Below, one piece after another: positions 12,630 through 51,100 of a stretch of 64,000 nucleotides of DNA. Below the pieces are notes generated by a model, which was given only the letters and a program-made list of their open reading frames with translations, was not told the origin of the DNA and made no database searches. Origin of the DNA: Desmodesmus armatus. Its lineage: Eukaryota > Chlorophyta > Chlorophyceae > Sphaeropleales > Scenedesmaceae. The number at the start of each line of letters is the position of its first letter. Within the stretch, counting starts at the first letter, position 1. The stretch spans positions 1,116,001 to 1,180,000 of the forward strand of contig VIIQ02000002.1 in NCBI GenBank assembly GCA_007449985.2, read 5' to 3'. The translations under genes and the position numbers were made by a program.

Positions 12630-13385
12630 ATGCAGCCTGCTGGTGCCCTGCTGCTGGTGATCCTCGTGCTTGTGGGCACTGCCCAACCAACACTGGCTGC
12701 TTTCATTGAAAGCTTCACCACCAACCCCGAAGCACAGAACAGAGCCGCTCCCTTCCTGTGGGTCACCTTGGGAGAAATTACAGCTGGCGGCAGGGGCCCT
12801 ACAAACCCTGACAACCCAACGGCGGCAAACTTCCTGTCCCTCGATGAGAAACTCCCCGTAGCTGAAACCACACTGATGACCTGGAGCAAGAACAATATTA
12901 CTTGTGCACCCGCATGCTCCCCTGTGGAAGACTCGCGGACCACTTTCTTCTTGTGGCTGAACCAGCGTGAATTCTGGGGGGCATGCACAAGTCCCGGACA
13001 GGCCGTGGGGCTGCTCAAACTGTCTTGGTCTCATGACTCCATGGACTGGCAACCTCTGTGGAACCGCACCATTGCTCGAATGACTGTGGGGCAGTGGGAG
13101 GCCATCAAGGTTAACATTCCAGTGCAAATCAAGACTGCGCCTGCTGCCTTCAGATGGGTGTACACAGCCCCCGCTAAGTGTGTGGCTCACTTTAGCATTT
13201 CCTTGGATGACATAACCTTTCCCACTGTTGCCCCATCAGCTGACACCATGTATCTTGGCAAGGCCCCACAGGCACCATTGCCCACACCTGCAATTTGTGC
13301 GGGTTTGTCTGCATTCTGTCAGGCCCCTAGCAGCATGCAGGCCGCTGCATCATCAGGCGGCCGCCGCCTGAGGCATATTGGCTAG
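12630..13385 (+). CDS. Secreted MAM/cleaved-adhesin-like protein, copy 1
   Basis: Single coding exon of 251 residues. The N-terminus is a textbook signal peptide: a short polar start, then LLLVILVLVG and cleavage near TLA-AF. The mature protein begins AFIESFTTN. It contains WSHDSMDWQPLWN and ends its core with SLDDITFPT, the pattern of MAM and cleaved-adhesin beta-sandwich domains, where a final LDDI strand follows an F.W..... motif. This family link is inference. Six or so cysteines and NIT/NRT glycosylation sites suit an extracellular or cell-wall location. The C-terminus is GGRRLRHIG. ATG 12630 directly follows CAGG, so a 5' UTR intron with an acceptor at 12628 is likely. It is about 45-50% identical by eye to the gene at 15081. 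Confidence 0.8.
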   Translation: MQPAGALLLVILVLVGTAQPTLAAFIESFTTNPEAQNRAAPFLWVTLGEITAGGRGPTNPDNPTAANFLSLDEKLPVAETTLMTWSKNNITCAPACSPVEDSRTTFFLWLNQREFWGACTSPGQAVGLLKLSWSHDSMDWQPLWNRTIARMTVGQWEAIKVNIPVQIKTAPAAFRWVYTAPAKCVAHFSISLDDITFPTVAPSADTMYLGKAPQAPLPTPAICAGLSAFCQAPSSMQAAASSGGRRLRHIG

Positions 13386-14742
13386 GTTGTCTCCTTACAG
13401 GCACTGTGTGCGATGTTGAGGCCCAGCAGTGCAGTTTCGAGGGCAGCGCTGTGTTGCCGCAGGTGTCATTGTCACAGTTGTTGCACGGCTTTGCAACCCA
13501 GGTTGACTGTGTGCATTTGGGGTAGTGCGTGCAATCATGCTGCATGCTTGTTGTCAGCGAGCTTCCGCCAGGATTGCCAGGCTTCGAAGGCACACGCTGT
13601 ATATTCATGCCATGTGACAGTTGATGCTGCAGTGTTTGCATTCTTGCTGGTTCCTGGCAAGCCTGAGCTTGATATGGCTGACCACCAAATCTTGAACCAC
13701 ACAGCAGCGCTTGTGAGTCATGCTTGTGCAAGCTATCCTCTATAGCTAACCCTTCGTGAGAAGCCTGAATAAAAGAGTGCTAGGTCAAGAAGATCACAAA
13801 TCAAGGGTAAGGCTTTGCATTCAGCAAGCAACTCCCATCAGGTAGACAGCTGTTGATGCAGAGTGCTGCCACACCAACAGCAAACATCCAGGGCTCACCC
13901 ATGTGGCAGGGTGCTGCACAAGCGACGCAGCTTCAAGTGGCGCTTGCGGGCAACCCTCTGTCAGTGAGTCACTGCAGCGTTCTTTGGTGCTGCCGCCCAT
14001 ATACAGTGTGCAACCAGTTTGACGAAAGTGTGTTTTATGGTGTGATTGTGAGACACCCAGTGGCATGCGTCTGAGCCAGCTCCAGCATGCCTTCACGACA
14101 GTATGGGTCCACCAACCCAGCCAGCCTGCCACACCAGACAGCCCCGCCATGCCACCAATTGGCAATCAACTCCTAGCCAAAATTCGCTGAGCAACGGCCA
14201 GCAAGCCTTGGGTAAGCCGGAACCACAACCTTGCCACGGCATGCAACAGTGACCAACCCATGCCTGTAGCCAATCCCAGCTTGCAGACAGTATGTGCACT
14301 CGCCCTGCCTGGCCTGCAAGTGCACGCATGCGCAGTCTGCCAATGCGCCCACAGTGGCATGCATATCAGTGGAATCGCAGATGGCTTTCAAAGGGGCAAA
14401 TTTGGGGGCAGTGTAGATAGCTTGTTGTGGTGCCATTGTTTCCCTGGCGCTGCTGTTATTGCTTTCACTCGTTTGGGACGCCATCCGTGCCAAGACTCCA
14501 ACAATCAGTGCCGTCTGCGAGACATGCCTGCCAGACGGGTGGGGGGGGGGCCACCTGACCAGCCATGTACATGTCCACGGTACACGGACATGTCCGACGG
14601 TCGAAAATACTAGCGCCGTCTGCTGTTTGATCTGGCGCGGAAGTGTCCGTGCTAGGTAAGTTGCACTCAGCCTTCGCGGTCAATACAAGCGTTTCGGTGT
14701 TCGTGGCGGATACGGTTTGTGGCGGGTTCGGTTGGACCCCTG
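13386..14742. other. Spacer between the two MAM-like paralogues
   Basis: About 1.36 kb without a supported gene. It should hold the 3' UTR of copy 1; an AATAAA-like stretch occurs near 13768. Near its right end is an inverted repeat, ACATGTCC at 14569-14576 and GGACATGT at 14586-14593, around a 9-nt loop. No open frame here resembles a known protein. Confidence 0.45.
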
Positions 14743-14770
14743 CGGCAGCGTAATGTCAGCTGCGTGACCC
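14743..14770 (+). promoter_or_regulatory. 28-bp element shared with the upstream paralogue
   Basis: Identical over 28 bp to 12233-12260. Flanking bases differ, and no TATA box follows here. A likely 5' UTR exon ends at the CCAG|GTGAGTC donor at 14941, and its intron would end at the TTGTGCAG acceptor just before ATG 15081. Confidence 0.6.
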
Positions 14771-15080
14771 GAACGTGACAGCGATGCTCGAAATGTCAAG
14801 ATCGCTGAGACAAATTCTGATTATGGAAATCAGTTCGAGTGCTTTTCGTCGCAACGCTATCAACTACATCAACCTTTCTGCACTTGGCGTCATACTGTCG
14901 TGGCTTGCTCCACACACCCGTTGCCTGTGCCTCTTCGTCCAGGTGAGTCGCTGCTTATTCGCTTGTAATCTCAAAACACGTGTGCATCGTCTTATTCCGC
15001 TCCATCTTGGTACTGCTTCAACTTGGCTTGCCAATCAGCCCTAAGAACCAGTGAACATGTCATCCACATCCTTGTGCAGG

Positions 15081-15833
15081 ATGAAGCCCACTAGTGCCCT
15101 GTTTCTGGTTCTTGTCATGCTTGTGGCCACCACTGCCACACCGACCCTTGCCGCTTTCATTGAGAGCTTCACCACCAACCCTGAGGTGGAGTCCCCAAGG
15201 TTCAACAAAGCTGCCCCATTCCTGTGGGTCACGTTGGGGAGCATCGTCAGTGGAGGCAGGGGCCCTGCAGACCCTGCTAGCCCAACTGCAGGCAACGCTA
15301 TGCAGCTCACTGGCAGTGAGAACACCCCAACAGGCGTGCCGAACCCACAAGCCGAAACCACAGTCATGAATTGGAGCCAAAACACCACAAGCGTGGACGA
15401 CTCGAGGCTGTCTTTCTACATGCACCTGAGGTCAGCGGGAACATGCACCCGGGAAAATCCTCATTCCGGGACCCTCAAGCTCTCTTGGTCTCATGACTCC
15501 TTGACCTGGCAGCCTCTGTGGAACTACACGGTTGCTCAAATGTCATTTGAGCAGTGGGAACCTGTCGTGGTCAAAATCCCAACAAAGGTCAGAGCTGATC
15601 CTGTTGCATTCAAGTGGACTTTCAAGCACACAGGCTGCGACGCCTACTTGTACCTCACCCTTGATGATATCACGTTCCCCACCATTGCCCCCTCAGCCGA
15701 CACCATCAACCTTGTCAAGGCCCCACCAGCACCGCTGCCCTCACCCGCAGTATGCTCTGCTTTGTGTCAGGCGCCCAGTGTGGCGCAGCCAGATGCATCA
15801 GCAGGCGGTCGCCGTCTGAGGATGGTTGCGTGA
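15081..15833 (+). CDS. Secreted MAM/cleaved-adhesin-like protein, copy 2
   Basis: Tandem paralogue of the gene at 12630, 250 residues from ATG 15081. A slightly longer start at 15057 is open, but homology and the upstream CAG acceptor favour 15081. It has a signal peptide with LFLVLVMLVATTA and cleavage near TLA-AF. The same landmarks appear in the same order: AFIESFTTN, APFLWVTLG, GGRGP, LKLSWSHDS, WQPLWN, LTLDDITFPT, APSADT, and the GGRRLR tail. Cysteines near the C-terminus (CSALCQ) are conserved with copy 1. Predicted role: an extracellular or cell-wall glycoprotein domain, perhaps adhesive or carbohydrate-binding. The function is not known. Confidence 0.8.
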   Translation: MKPTSALFLVLVMLVATTATPTLAAFIESFTTNPEVESPRFNKAAPFLWVTLGSIVSGGRGPADPASPTAGNAMQLTGSENTPTGVPNPQAETTVMNWSQNTTSVDDSRLSFYMHLRSAGTCTRENPHSGTLKLSWSHDSLTWQPLWNYTVAQMSFEQWEPVVVKIPTKVRADPVAFKWTFKHTGCDAYLYLTLDDITFPTIAPSADTINLVKAPPAPLPSPAVCSALCQAPSVAQPDASAGGRRLRMVA

Positions 15834-16753
15834 GTTTCAAGTTGTAGGTGACTCCCACCTGTAGGGTACCTCATGTTGAAATGTACTAGTTATGCTGTTG
15901 CGTGACACGCAAGTCACTTGTTTGCGCACAACCGCGCGGTTGTGCTTGCTTGGATCAATATCCCTGTGGTCTGCGGTACCACACCGGTGTGGCTTTCTGC
16001 AACAGTGTGGTTGGGCTTTGAGGCACCTCGTGGGCATCTCAACTTGGCTGTCATGTTGTTGGGTTGTCACGGTGACACTGGAGTGTTTCGCACCTTGCCA
16101 CTGACAATCACAGAAAACATTTTGGACTGGTGAAGGCCGTTGGTGCAGGATAAGCGTGATACTGATGCGCAGCAGCTGCAGCTAGCTTGTGCACAACGAT
16201 GGTGTCCGTGCAGGATGGGTGTGTGTGACACTGAAGTTGTTTGCACTTTGCCACTTGCGATACCATCAAACCTCCACTCAGGCCTAGTGCAGGTCTGGTG
16301 CAGAATAAATAGGTTTTGAAACCAGTGGGCAGCAGCTTGTGTACAATTGTGGTGAATTTGCAGGATGAGCACTTGCAAGCAAAGCGCAATTGCACTTTAA
16401 AGGGTTTGAAATTTGGGGTGTTTGACCCCAGAGTCAATTTGTTTGCGGTACATCATGACGACCTGCTGGTCTGTGTGAGATCAAAGTGCACCCATGATGT
16501 TCCCCAGTCCCACACTGGTCAAAACATACCATCACCCCAACCGCCCAGACCGCTTGATCGCCCTTTGTTTGCCCACAGCTTCTTGGAAGGTGCAGACATA
16601 TATATTTATCTGACCGTTGCATAAATCATGCATAGAGCTTTGGCGACCACGAGACAGACCAGCTGCCTGAGCCATTTGCACAGCCCACATAAAGTAACCC
16701 CCACTGGCACACTATGGTTTGACGCCATGCCTCATGCATCAACAGCATCACCA
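15834..16753. other. Convergent intergenic region before the dynein 3' end
   Basis: Lies between the stop of the second MAM-like gene (+) and the stop of the dynein gene (-), so it holds both 3' UTRs. The only structure I see is the degenerate tandem repeat listed separately. Confidence 0.5.
16070..16372. repeat. Degenerate tandem repeat, about 150-bp unit, two copies
   Basis: GTGACACTGGAGTGTTTCGC at 16071 recurs as GTGACACTGAAGTTGTTTGC near 16227. Likewise, the CAGCTAGCTTGTGCACAACG block near 16179 recurs as CAGCAGCTTGTGTACAATTG near 16329, each followed by a ..TGCAGGATG.G.. stretch. The spacing of about 150-156 bp points to two diverged tandem units. Confidence 0.6.
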
Positions 16754-44212
<27,459 letters not shown>

Positions 44213-44503
44213 GCTGCTGCTCCCACCATCATACTGCTGGTGTGCCCTGTGACGACGTGGGCTGGCGATAGGATCTCTGAATCTCTTAGTTTGTACCACG
44301 GATCGGTGATGGACACAATCAACTGGTGTAGCTGTTGCAAAAATTGAAAAAAGCAAATTGATGGTGTCTCACACTTGTTGAGTTGGTTGGCAACAGGGAC
44401 GTCACTTTCTGCTACTTCGTTTCTTCGTGGAATATCTGTTGTCTCAGTTCCTCTGCACTGCTGCTGCTGTTGTCAGATCACAGTTGTGCACAACTCAAAG
44501 CAG
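44213..44503. promoter_or_regulatory. Divergent promoter region between dynein and DPM3
   Basis: The start codons of the dynein heavy chain (-) and DPM3 (+) are 291 bp apart and face away from each other, so both promoters and 5' UTRs must lie here unless a 5' UTR intron reaches further. No clear TATA box is visible. Confidence 0.5.
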
Positions 44504-45019
44504 ATGAAGAGGTTCGCAAGGTTGTGCAGGGCAGCATCCATCGCCCTTGTGGCGTGGATTGCAGCACTTCAGGTATCAACGTCAGAGCCGCTGCACACAC
44601 TGTTATTGCTGGTGAGCCCCCCTCTCTTGATGGAGCAGGATATGCCTATGTTGGTGTGGGTCCTAGCTGACACTGCACACACTGCTTTGCCATGGGAGAG
44701 TGGTAAGCGGTTTTGTCACATATCTCATCTCTGTTGCGGCCGCAGGCTCCACTTCTGCTCTTAGTTGCGTTTGGCGGCTACCTGCTGGTACTGCTAGTAG
44801 CTGGGGCGCTGAGCTTTCGGAGCTGCCCTGAAGATGCCAAGGCACTGCAACAGGTGGGAATTCTTTGATACAACATCCTCTTGTGGTGATGCATGTGCCA
44901 GTCTTTGCGTTTGCGTGGTGGCGCTTGTCTCATCAGTCCGAGCACTTCTGCATCCGCAGGACATTTGCCGGGCCAGGGACGATCTGAAGGCCAAAGGCTT
45001 CCAGTTTCACACTGGATAG
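44504..45019 (+). CDS. DPM3: Dolichol-phosphate mannosyltransferase subunit 3
   Basis: Small ER membrane protein that tethers and stabilises the catalytic DPM1 subunit of dolichol-phosphate-mannose synthase, which makes the mannose donor for N-glycans, GPI anchors and O-mannose. Three exons, 44504-44611, 44746-44853 and 44960-45019, all in phase 0, give 91 residues; the family is normally about 92. Two hydrophobic segments (residues about 8-24 and 33-60, with LLLLAPLLLLVAFGGYLLVL) are followed by the diagnostic cytosolic tail CPEDAKALQQ, then DICRARDDLKAKGFQF. That tail matches the DC.DAA.EL...I..AR.DL...G..F pattern of DPM3. Donors are GTGAGC and GTGGGA; acceptors are CCGCAG. The gene is head to head with the dynein gene. 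Confidence 0.92.
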
Positions 45020-46635
45020 ACACCGTCCACACATCAGCCAAAGGCATGATCAAGCCACCCTTGCAGCCACCCAGGCCTATATCAGCTGAGAAGCCCCGCT
45101 GCTGGCCAAGCACTGGAGTTGGCATCCACATCAGGCATGCCAGCCACTACCTTCACTGTCACCACCATCCCTTTCAGCCGACAAGGAGAGCAGCTATTTT
45201 CACAGCCATGCTGCGCTGCGGGTGAGTGTGGCAGAAGTGCGTTGGCACATGAGTTGCTTCCAGCAGGTACATGTGGTCTGCAGTTTGCCACTATCGCTGA
45301 CACGACTAGTTCTATGTTGCTCAATAGCAAAGGATCCTGACAGTTGTGCTGCTCCTTGCTGCACCACCATCATTGCCAGGTATCTGACATTTCAAACTGG
45401 CGTTTTTGGCCCACTGCAGGCGCTCAGACACATCACCAGCCAGCACACTGTCAGCGCAGTTGACAGCTTTGATGGCAGGTTTAGGCAGCGGCACTGAGCG
45501 CTTACAAACAAGCAGCACCTCGTCAAGGAGGCCACCTGGTGGTTGGTGTTCCTGGCCCTGCCAGAGCAGCAGCCATCATAGCTGTGCTGGATGATTCTGC
45601 TAGCTGCGTGGCCCTCAGCTCTGCCGAGCCCCATGTCCAGCTGGATGCCTCTGCAAAGGCCTGTTGGCAATTGCTGCACAGGCCTTTACCCAGGTTTGCT
45701 GGCTGGGTACGCCCAAGTAGGTCTCATGACTCTCAAGCTGCTGCGTGTGTGATGCTGTCTTTTGGAATCCTGGGCTTGTCAGTTGGGTGACTGTTGCTCT
45801 TTGTGTCATGTGGTGTATGTGCATGGGGCTGTGAATGGTACGTTGTTATCTGTAACAAATTGTGCCACATGGGTCTCATGCAATCGCCTCGCATGGGTGT
45901 ATGAAGTGTCACTACAGAAACGTTTGTCTGGTTCACAATGTGGGCACCTGACAAACACAGACAGGCTGTGCCTCAGCTTGATATGGCAGAGGCTTCATAC
46001 ACAGACACCCACAACTTGCTGATGCCCATCTGGGTGCAGGCTGCTGAAGCAGGAGGCACCACTGTACAAGCGATATGCACGGACATGCATGCAACGGCTG
46101 CCCCAGCACCAGCACTGCCAGCTTCAAGAGGTTGCCAGATATACGCCTTGCACATCAGCATCTGACAAGCGGGCTAATGACCAAACTCAGCTTCAAATTC
46201 CAAGTGAGGACGCAGCAGCTGCACCCATGGACTGCTCTGAACAGTCAACAACGTGGGCACACAACTGCTGTGGCATGACAACCGTCTGCCTGCCTCATAG
46301 CAACACCTGCACGTGACCCAGACTAAGACACCCCCAATCAAGCACAGAGCCAAAGACCAAAGAGCTTCCATTGCCTGCCTGCTTGATGACGAGACCAAAC
46401 GGCCTTGCTGCCACTGCTTGGTCTCACAGCAACAACCGCCCAGGCACCCCTCCCTTGCCCACTGCAGAAGCACCAGAACCCCCACCCCAACTGGATACAT
46501 CGAGTTGTGTACAGTGGTCGCTTGCATATGGCATACAAGCAACCCTACCAGATTGTACAAAATGAACAAATGCTGCTGCAGTCACCCAGGAGCCTGCTGG
46601 TGCAACTCTGCAGAGCAAATGGCCTGCATGCCACA
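45020..46635. other. Region between DPM3 and SVIP-like gene, with possible unresolved coding
   Basis: This convergent interval should hold the 3' UTRs of DPM3 and the SVIP-like gene. On the + strand, pieces around 45119-45220 (ASTSGMPATTFTVTTIPFSR), 45419-45478 and 45515-45670 (IIAVLDDSASCVALSSAEP) look more protein-like than the surroundings. They sit near possible splice sites, but I could not join them in one frame or name a family. The rest, 45800-46635, shows nothing I can support. Confidence 0.3.
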
Positions 46636-47453
46636 TCAGCTTCGCCAATCCTGTGCATGGTCTGGACCCTCTGGGCGCTGCTCCTTCTGCTTGGCTGCCT
46701 TGACTGCCTTCATCGTTGCCTTGCCCACAGCACTCTTCTCAAACTCCTGCTGCCGTGCCACAGCCTGCATGTAGTGCATGCATCAACAAATGGCCCGGGA
46801 ACACAAGGTTGGTGGGCACACAAGTGGGTGGGCCAGCTATGTTTTGCTTTTGGTGGGCACATACAAGTCCGTGCACCAGCTATGTGTAGACCAGCTGTTG
46901 CCATTGCCAACAATCCAGCTGGGTTGTCTGCAGTTGTGCTCCGCATGCAGTGCTGCTGCACGAACTGGCCTGCAGTGTCAGCTGACAGCTAGCTGGTTGC
47001 CGCCGCATCCCCGCCTGCTGCCCTGCTCACCCTCTCAGCTGCACGCATTCGGGCCTCAACGTCCTGCTCTGTCACGGTGTGTGAAGATGACCGCCTGCCA
47101 CGGAACGCAGAAGGATGGCAGCTTGAGTCATACATTGTATTCAGCCCGATGCAGGTGGTAGTAATGCCTCCATACTGTCACCGAAACAGGTGTGCAATGC
47201 ACTGCATGAGCCTACACAGCCCTTGTTCCGTCGAGGTTGTGATGATTGCTGTTGAGTAGTTGGTGTGAAGGATGTCTGCAGAGGCTCACTGCTGACACTG
47301 ATGCCATGCACAACAGCTCTGCCCGCTTGCCCCCCCCCCCGACAGGCTCAACGGGCCCCACGAGGCATGGTGTGTACATCAGCGTGCAGCATGCAACTAC
47401 ATGACGTCTCACCTAGATTCCCGGCCCCCACAGCAGCTGAAGCAGGCACCCAT
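46636..47453 (-). CDS. SVIP: SVIP-like small VCP/p97-interacting protein
   Basis: Three exons join exactly to 77 residues, the same length as animal SVIP: 47413-47453, 47031-47094, 46636-46764. The N-terminus MGACFSCCGGRES matches the MG.C..C SVIP start, with Gly2 available for N-myristoylation and Cys4, Cys7 and Cys8 for palmitoylation. The middle (EQDVEARMRAAERAVARQQE) corresponds to the Arg/Ala-rich VCP-interacting helix, and the tail ends AQDWRS. In animals SVIP sits on the ER and lysosome surface and inhibits ER-associated degradation by competing for p97; the same role here is inference. The exon 1/2 junction completes an Arg codon (AG plus G). Too short and spliced to be seen as one open frame. 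Confidence 0.8.
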
Positions 47454-48170
47454 GGCTCAGGCAGCAGCGCCAGCACCAACACCTGTTGATGTGTTCTGGT
47501 GCCCGCTAGCCTTGCTTGTCTACCTCGCACAACGTGTGTGCTGTATACTAACAGACTGAAGGACTGCTCAGTAAGCGACCACTGAGTGTTGTTGGGAAAT
47601 TGGTGATCTTGGGGATGGTGGAGACACAAGATGGAGTAGGGCTTGAGTAAAGTGGGAGGCTCAGACACCACGAGCATCGGCTTGCGGGGTGCGTTGCGTT
47701 TCGCTTCCTGGTCGCGGGTTGTTGGCACTTGACACATTGTTCAAAGGTGCTGACAGCCAATGATCCCAGCCTGACAGCCACCCGGATTCACTCACATCAC
47801 ACCACAGCACCGACCTCAGGCAATCGAAGCCCTGCACACAATCAATGTGAGGCCTGAATAATAAAGGTGTGGCACCCAGTCGCCTACCCCAAGCACTCTC
47901 GTGCAAGTGGTGCCACACCATGGCTGGGCAGTAAAAAAGGTGTCCTGAGTGGAGCATGGCAGGATGCCACCTACCACCAATGCCACTGTACTGCCCACTG
48001 CCAGCGGCGTGCCGCATACACAAACGTCTCTGCTAGCGCAGACCACTCTCAATTCTCCAGCCTGACATCAGAGCATTACCCTAGCTACACAAACAACAAC
48101 AACTCAACGACAACTCCTGCCCCACACAAAACAAACCCTGTGCAGCCACACAGCAGACAAAAATCCTGTC
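47454..48170. other. Intergenic between SVIP-like and MUN-like genes
   Basis: About 720 bp that should hold the promoter and 5' UTR of the SVIP-like gene and the 3' UTR of the gene upstream on the same strand. No other gene or repeat is supported. Confidence 0.45.
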
Positions 48171-51100
48171 TTAGAAGGGGGTGAAGTTCATGTTGAGTGC
48201 TGTGGTGTTGCCGGCCAGCAGCTTCTGGATGGCCTCGATGTGCAGCGGCACCGCCAGGTCGCGCTCCTGCAGCACATGCTCCATGGAGGACACCAGGCCA
48301 GACCTGAAGAAGTGGTTGATCTGGTCCAGCAGCAGCGACGCATTCTGGCGGGTGCGCCAGGCGTTCTTGTTGTCTCTGCCCTCCTGTGGGACAGAGCAGC
48401 ACAGTACAACGTGCAGTACGTGAACACACCATCGATGGAAAAAGGGCAAGCTTGCACCAGTGGGAGGAGATGCCAATGATGAGAGTGCACATCAGGCGCT
48501 AACCAGTCCCGCACAGATTTGCAGCTGCTTCAGCTTTGACAGCATAACATTGTTTGTGTGCAAACAACCTCTGCACAAATTTGTAAGCATCAGCACCAAG
48601 TGCATGTGGGCAGCAAGACGATTCTCGAACTCCCTGCCCCTTCCCCTCTCCCACCTGCAGGTTCTCCACAAACTTGAGCAGGTCCCTGCCCACAAAGTCC
48701 CACAGGCCGCGCCCCATGGCCACAAACACGCGGCTGTCCAGCGCTGCTGCCAGGTTGCCCAGCACATCCGCCAGGCAGTTGAACAGGCCCTGCGCCAGGC
48801 TCTCAACCATGCTGGCCTGCTGCATGGCTGTCATGCCGTTGCCTGCCTGTGCGCACGCGACCTTGGCCTGGCTGAGCAAGGTGTAGATGGAGGTGGAGGG
48901 GCTGCAGGCCAGAGCGGACGCCATGCGCTGGCAGGTGCTGGCAACACCAGAGGAGTACTCTGTGCGCAGCTCCTTCACAACCTGCACACACAATGCAGCG
49001 CGGCAACGCAACCGGGTGAGCAACCCTGCCCCCATGTGTGACCTAAGGGTGTGAGGAACGTGTGTGGCCAGCATGCCTCTGTTGCCTTATCACGGCGGCA
49101 GGAATGTATGCCTGCAAGTGCCCACGTAAGACTACGACACGACGGGGTGTCGGGCTGTTGACTTGTGCAGGTGCATGTCTAGGAACCCTCAGCCAGCCCC
49201 CAAGCCAACCAGAGCGCCCCAACCCACCCAGCCCACCCCATCCCAGCCCACCTGTGCAAACTGTGCGCCGACCATGGGTGCCACATCATCGTAGCCCAGC
49301 TTGAGACTGTCAGCAGCAGCACTGGGTGGTGCGCTGCCACCCGTCCACTTGTTGATGGTGGCCTCGTAGATCGGCGCCGCCACCATCAGCCGCTTGAGTG
49401 AGTTGAGCAGCACCGCCTCACGCACCATCAGCAGCACCCGCGGAGGGCCGTTGCCCCGTGCTGCACGTGAGGGGCTGCCACCCTCGTAGTTGGTCCACGC
49501 CCACTGCGCCGACAGCCCAGGGCTTGCCGCTGCTGCTGACGCCATGCTGACGGGGCTGCCGCCGTGCTGCTGCCTGCTGCCCGGTGGGGGCGACCTACGC
49601 CCGTAGCGCCCGTGGTGGCTGCTGCCCGGCCTGCTGTAAGGACTGCTGCTCCCGTTGCCTGACGGCCCCTCCGCAGGCCCGCTGCGTACACGCGTCATGC
49701 CGCACTGCCGACTCACGGCAGCCACGATTGACCGCAGCACCACGCACAGCGCCGCCTCGAGGTAGGGCCCAAACAGCGGCCAGTGCGTGATGACGCGCTC
49801 GTAGCGGCCCATCTCACCCACGATTGCACGCAGCATCTCGTGGCAGATGGGCGCCACGCCGCCCTCCTCACTCCCACCCAGCGGCGGCGCTGCTGCTGTT
49901 GCTGTTGAGGCCATGGAGCTGAGCTCAGTGGTGGCCTCCAGGCTGCGGCAGTTGGAGCACAGGGCCTCCTGGCTGTTGGTGATCCAGCTGCGCACGTGGG
50001 GACCAAACAGCTCCAGCGCGTCAATGCAGCCCGGCTGCCCGCGCGGCACCGCCAGGGAGTGCTCCTCCAGATACCTGACACACCAACAGCACGCAGTGAG
50101 GCGACAACGCATGAGCACGTCACTTGTGACACCTGCTGAAGGCACTGCTGCGCCCGTGACAACGCCAAGCACAAATGTACGCTCAGCTTAGTGGGATGAT
50201 GAGGACTTCCACACCTCCTGCAACGGACTCAACCCACAACCCTATCCACAGGGTTCTGTTCAGCACAGGCCAATACCCGGCCCGCCTGTCAAAGTCAAGG
50301 TGCTCACCGCTGCAGCTGCGCAACAGCTGCCAGCATGTCTATCGCCATCTCTGTCGGCTGGTTGGGCGGGTTCTTGTGCAGCACGTGGCGCAGCTGCTGC
50401 ACGTAGCTGACACAGTATTCGCCCGCAGTGATGGCTGGGAGGCTGAGTGAGCTGGGCAGCAGCCTGGGCACCTCCTGCAACCGCCTGTCATACTCCAGGT
50501 CCTGCAGGCAGAGGACACGTGACCTGACTAAGCCTTGGCAGCAAAAGCTTGGGGTCTTTTGCATGATGTTGTGCAGGCACATGGCAACAGGCTGCCAGGC
50601 TGGCAACGATAGGGCAGAGCAATTTCACTTCCCTGTGCTACATCCAACAGCACAGCTGCTGAAGCGCAACATTGTGCACTGCTGCATTACAGCTGCTCAC
50701 CTGCTGTATTGCTGCTGCCATGCGTATCATGCGCGTGTAGACTTGGCTGCTTCTGTCTGCTGCTGCGTTGCTGCTGCTGTTTGGCCGGCCTCTGCTGCTA
50801 GACTGGTGCTGCCGCAAGGGGGAGCCGTTCAGCAGAGCCTCCTACACATATACACACACAGCACACAGGGCAGTTATCAAGCAGGGCTCCCAGCAACACC
50901 CATCAATGTCACAAGTTCCTCCTGAGACCACCACAGGGCGCTGCTTTTGCACATGTTGAGGACATACGCATGCAAACAGCTGCTGCTGATGGTGTGCTGC
51001 GCACCCCACCGCACCTGCTGGCTCCCCTCATCGCACAGCATGGCAAGCCGCTGCCAGCGGCCCTTTGCTGCCAGTTTGAACCTGTCTGTCAGCCACTCCA

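Noticed and set aside
12510..13190. - strand open frame of 226 codons
   Set aside because: Antisense shadow of the first MAM-like gene, whose + strand reading has a signal peptide and a conserved paralogue.
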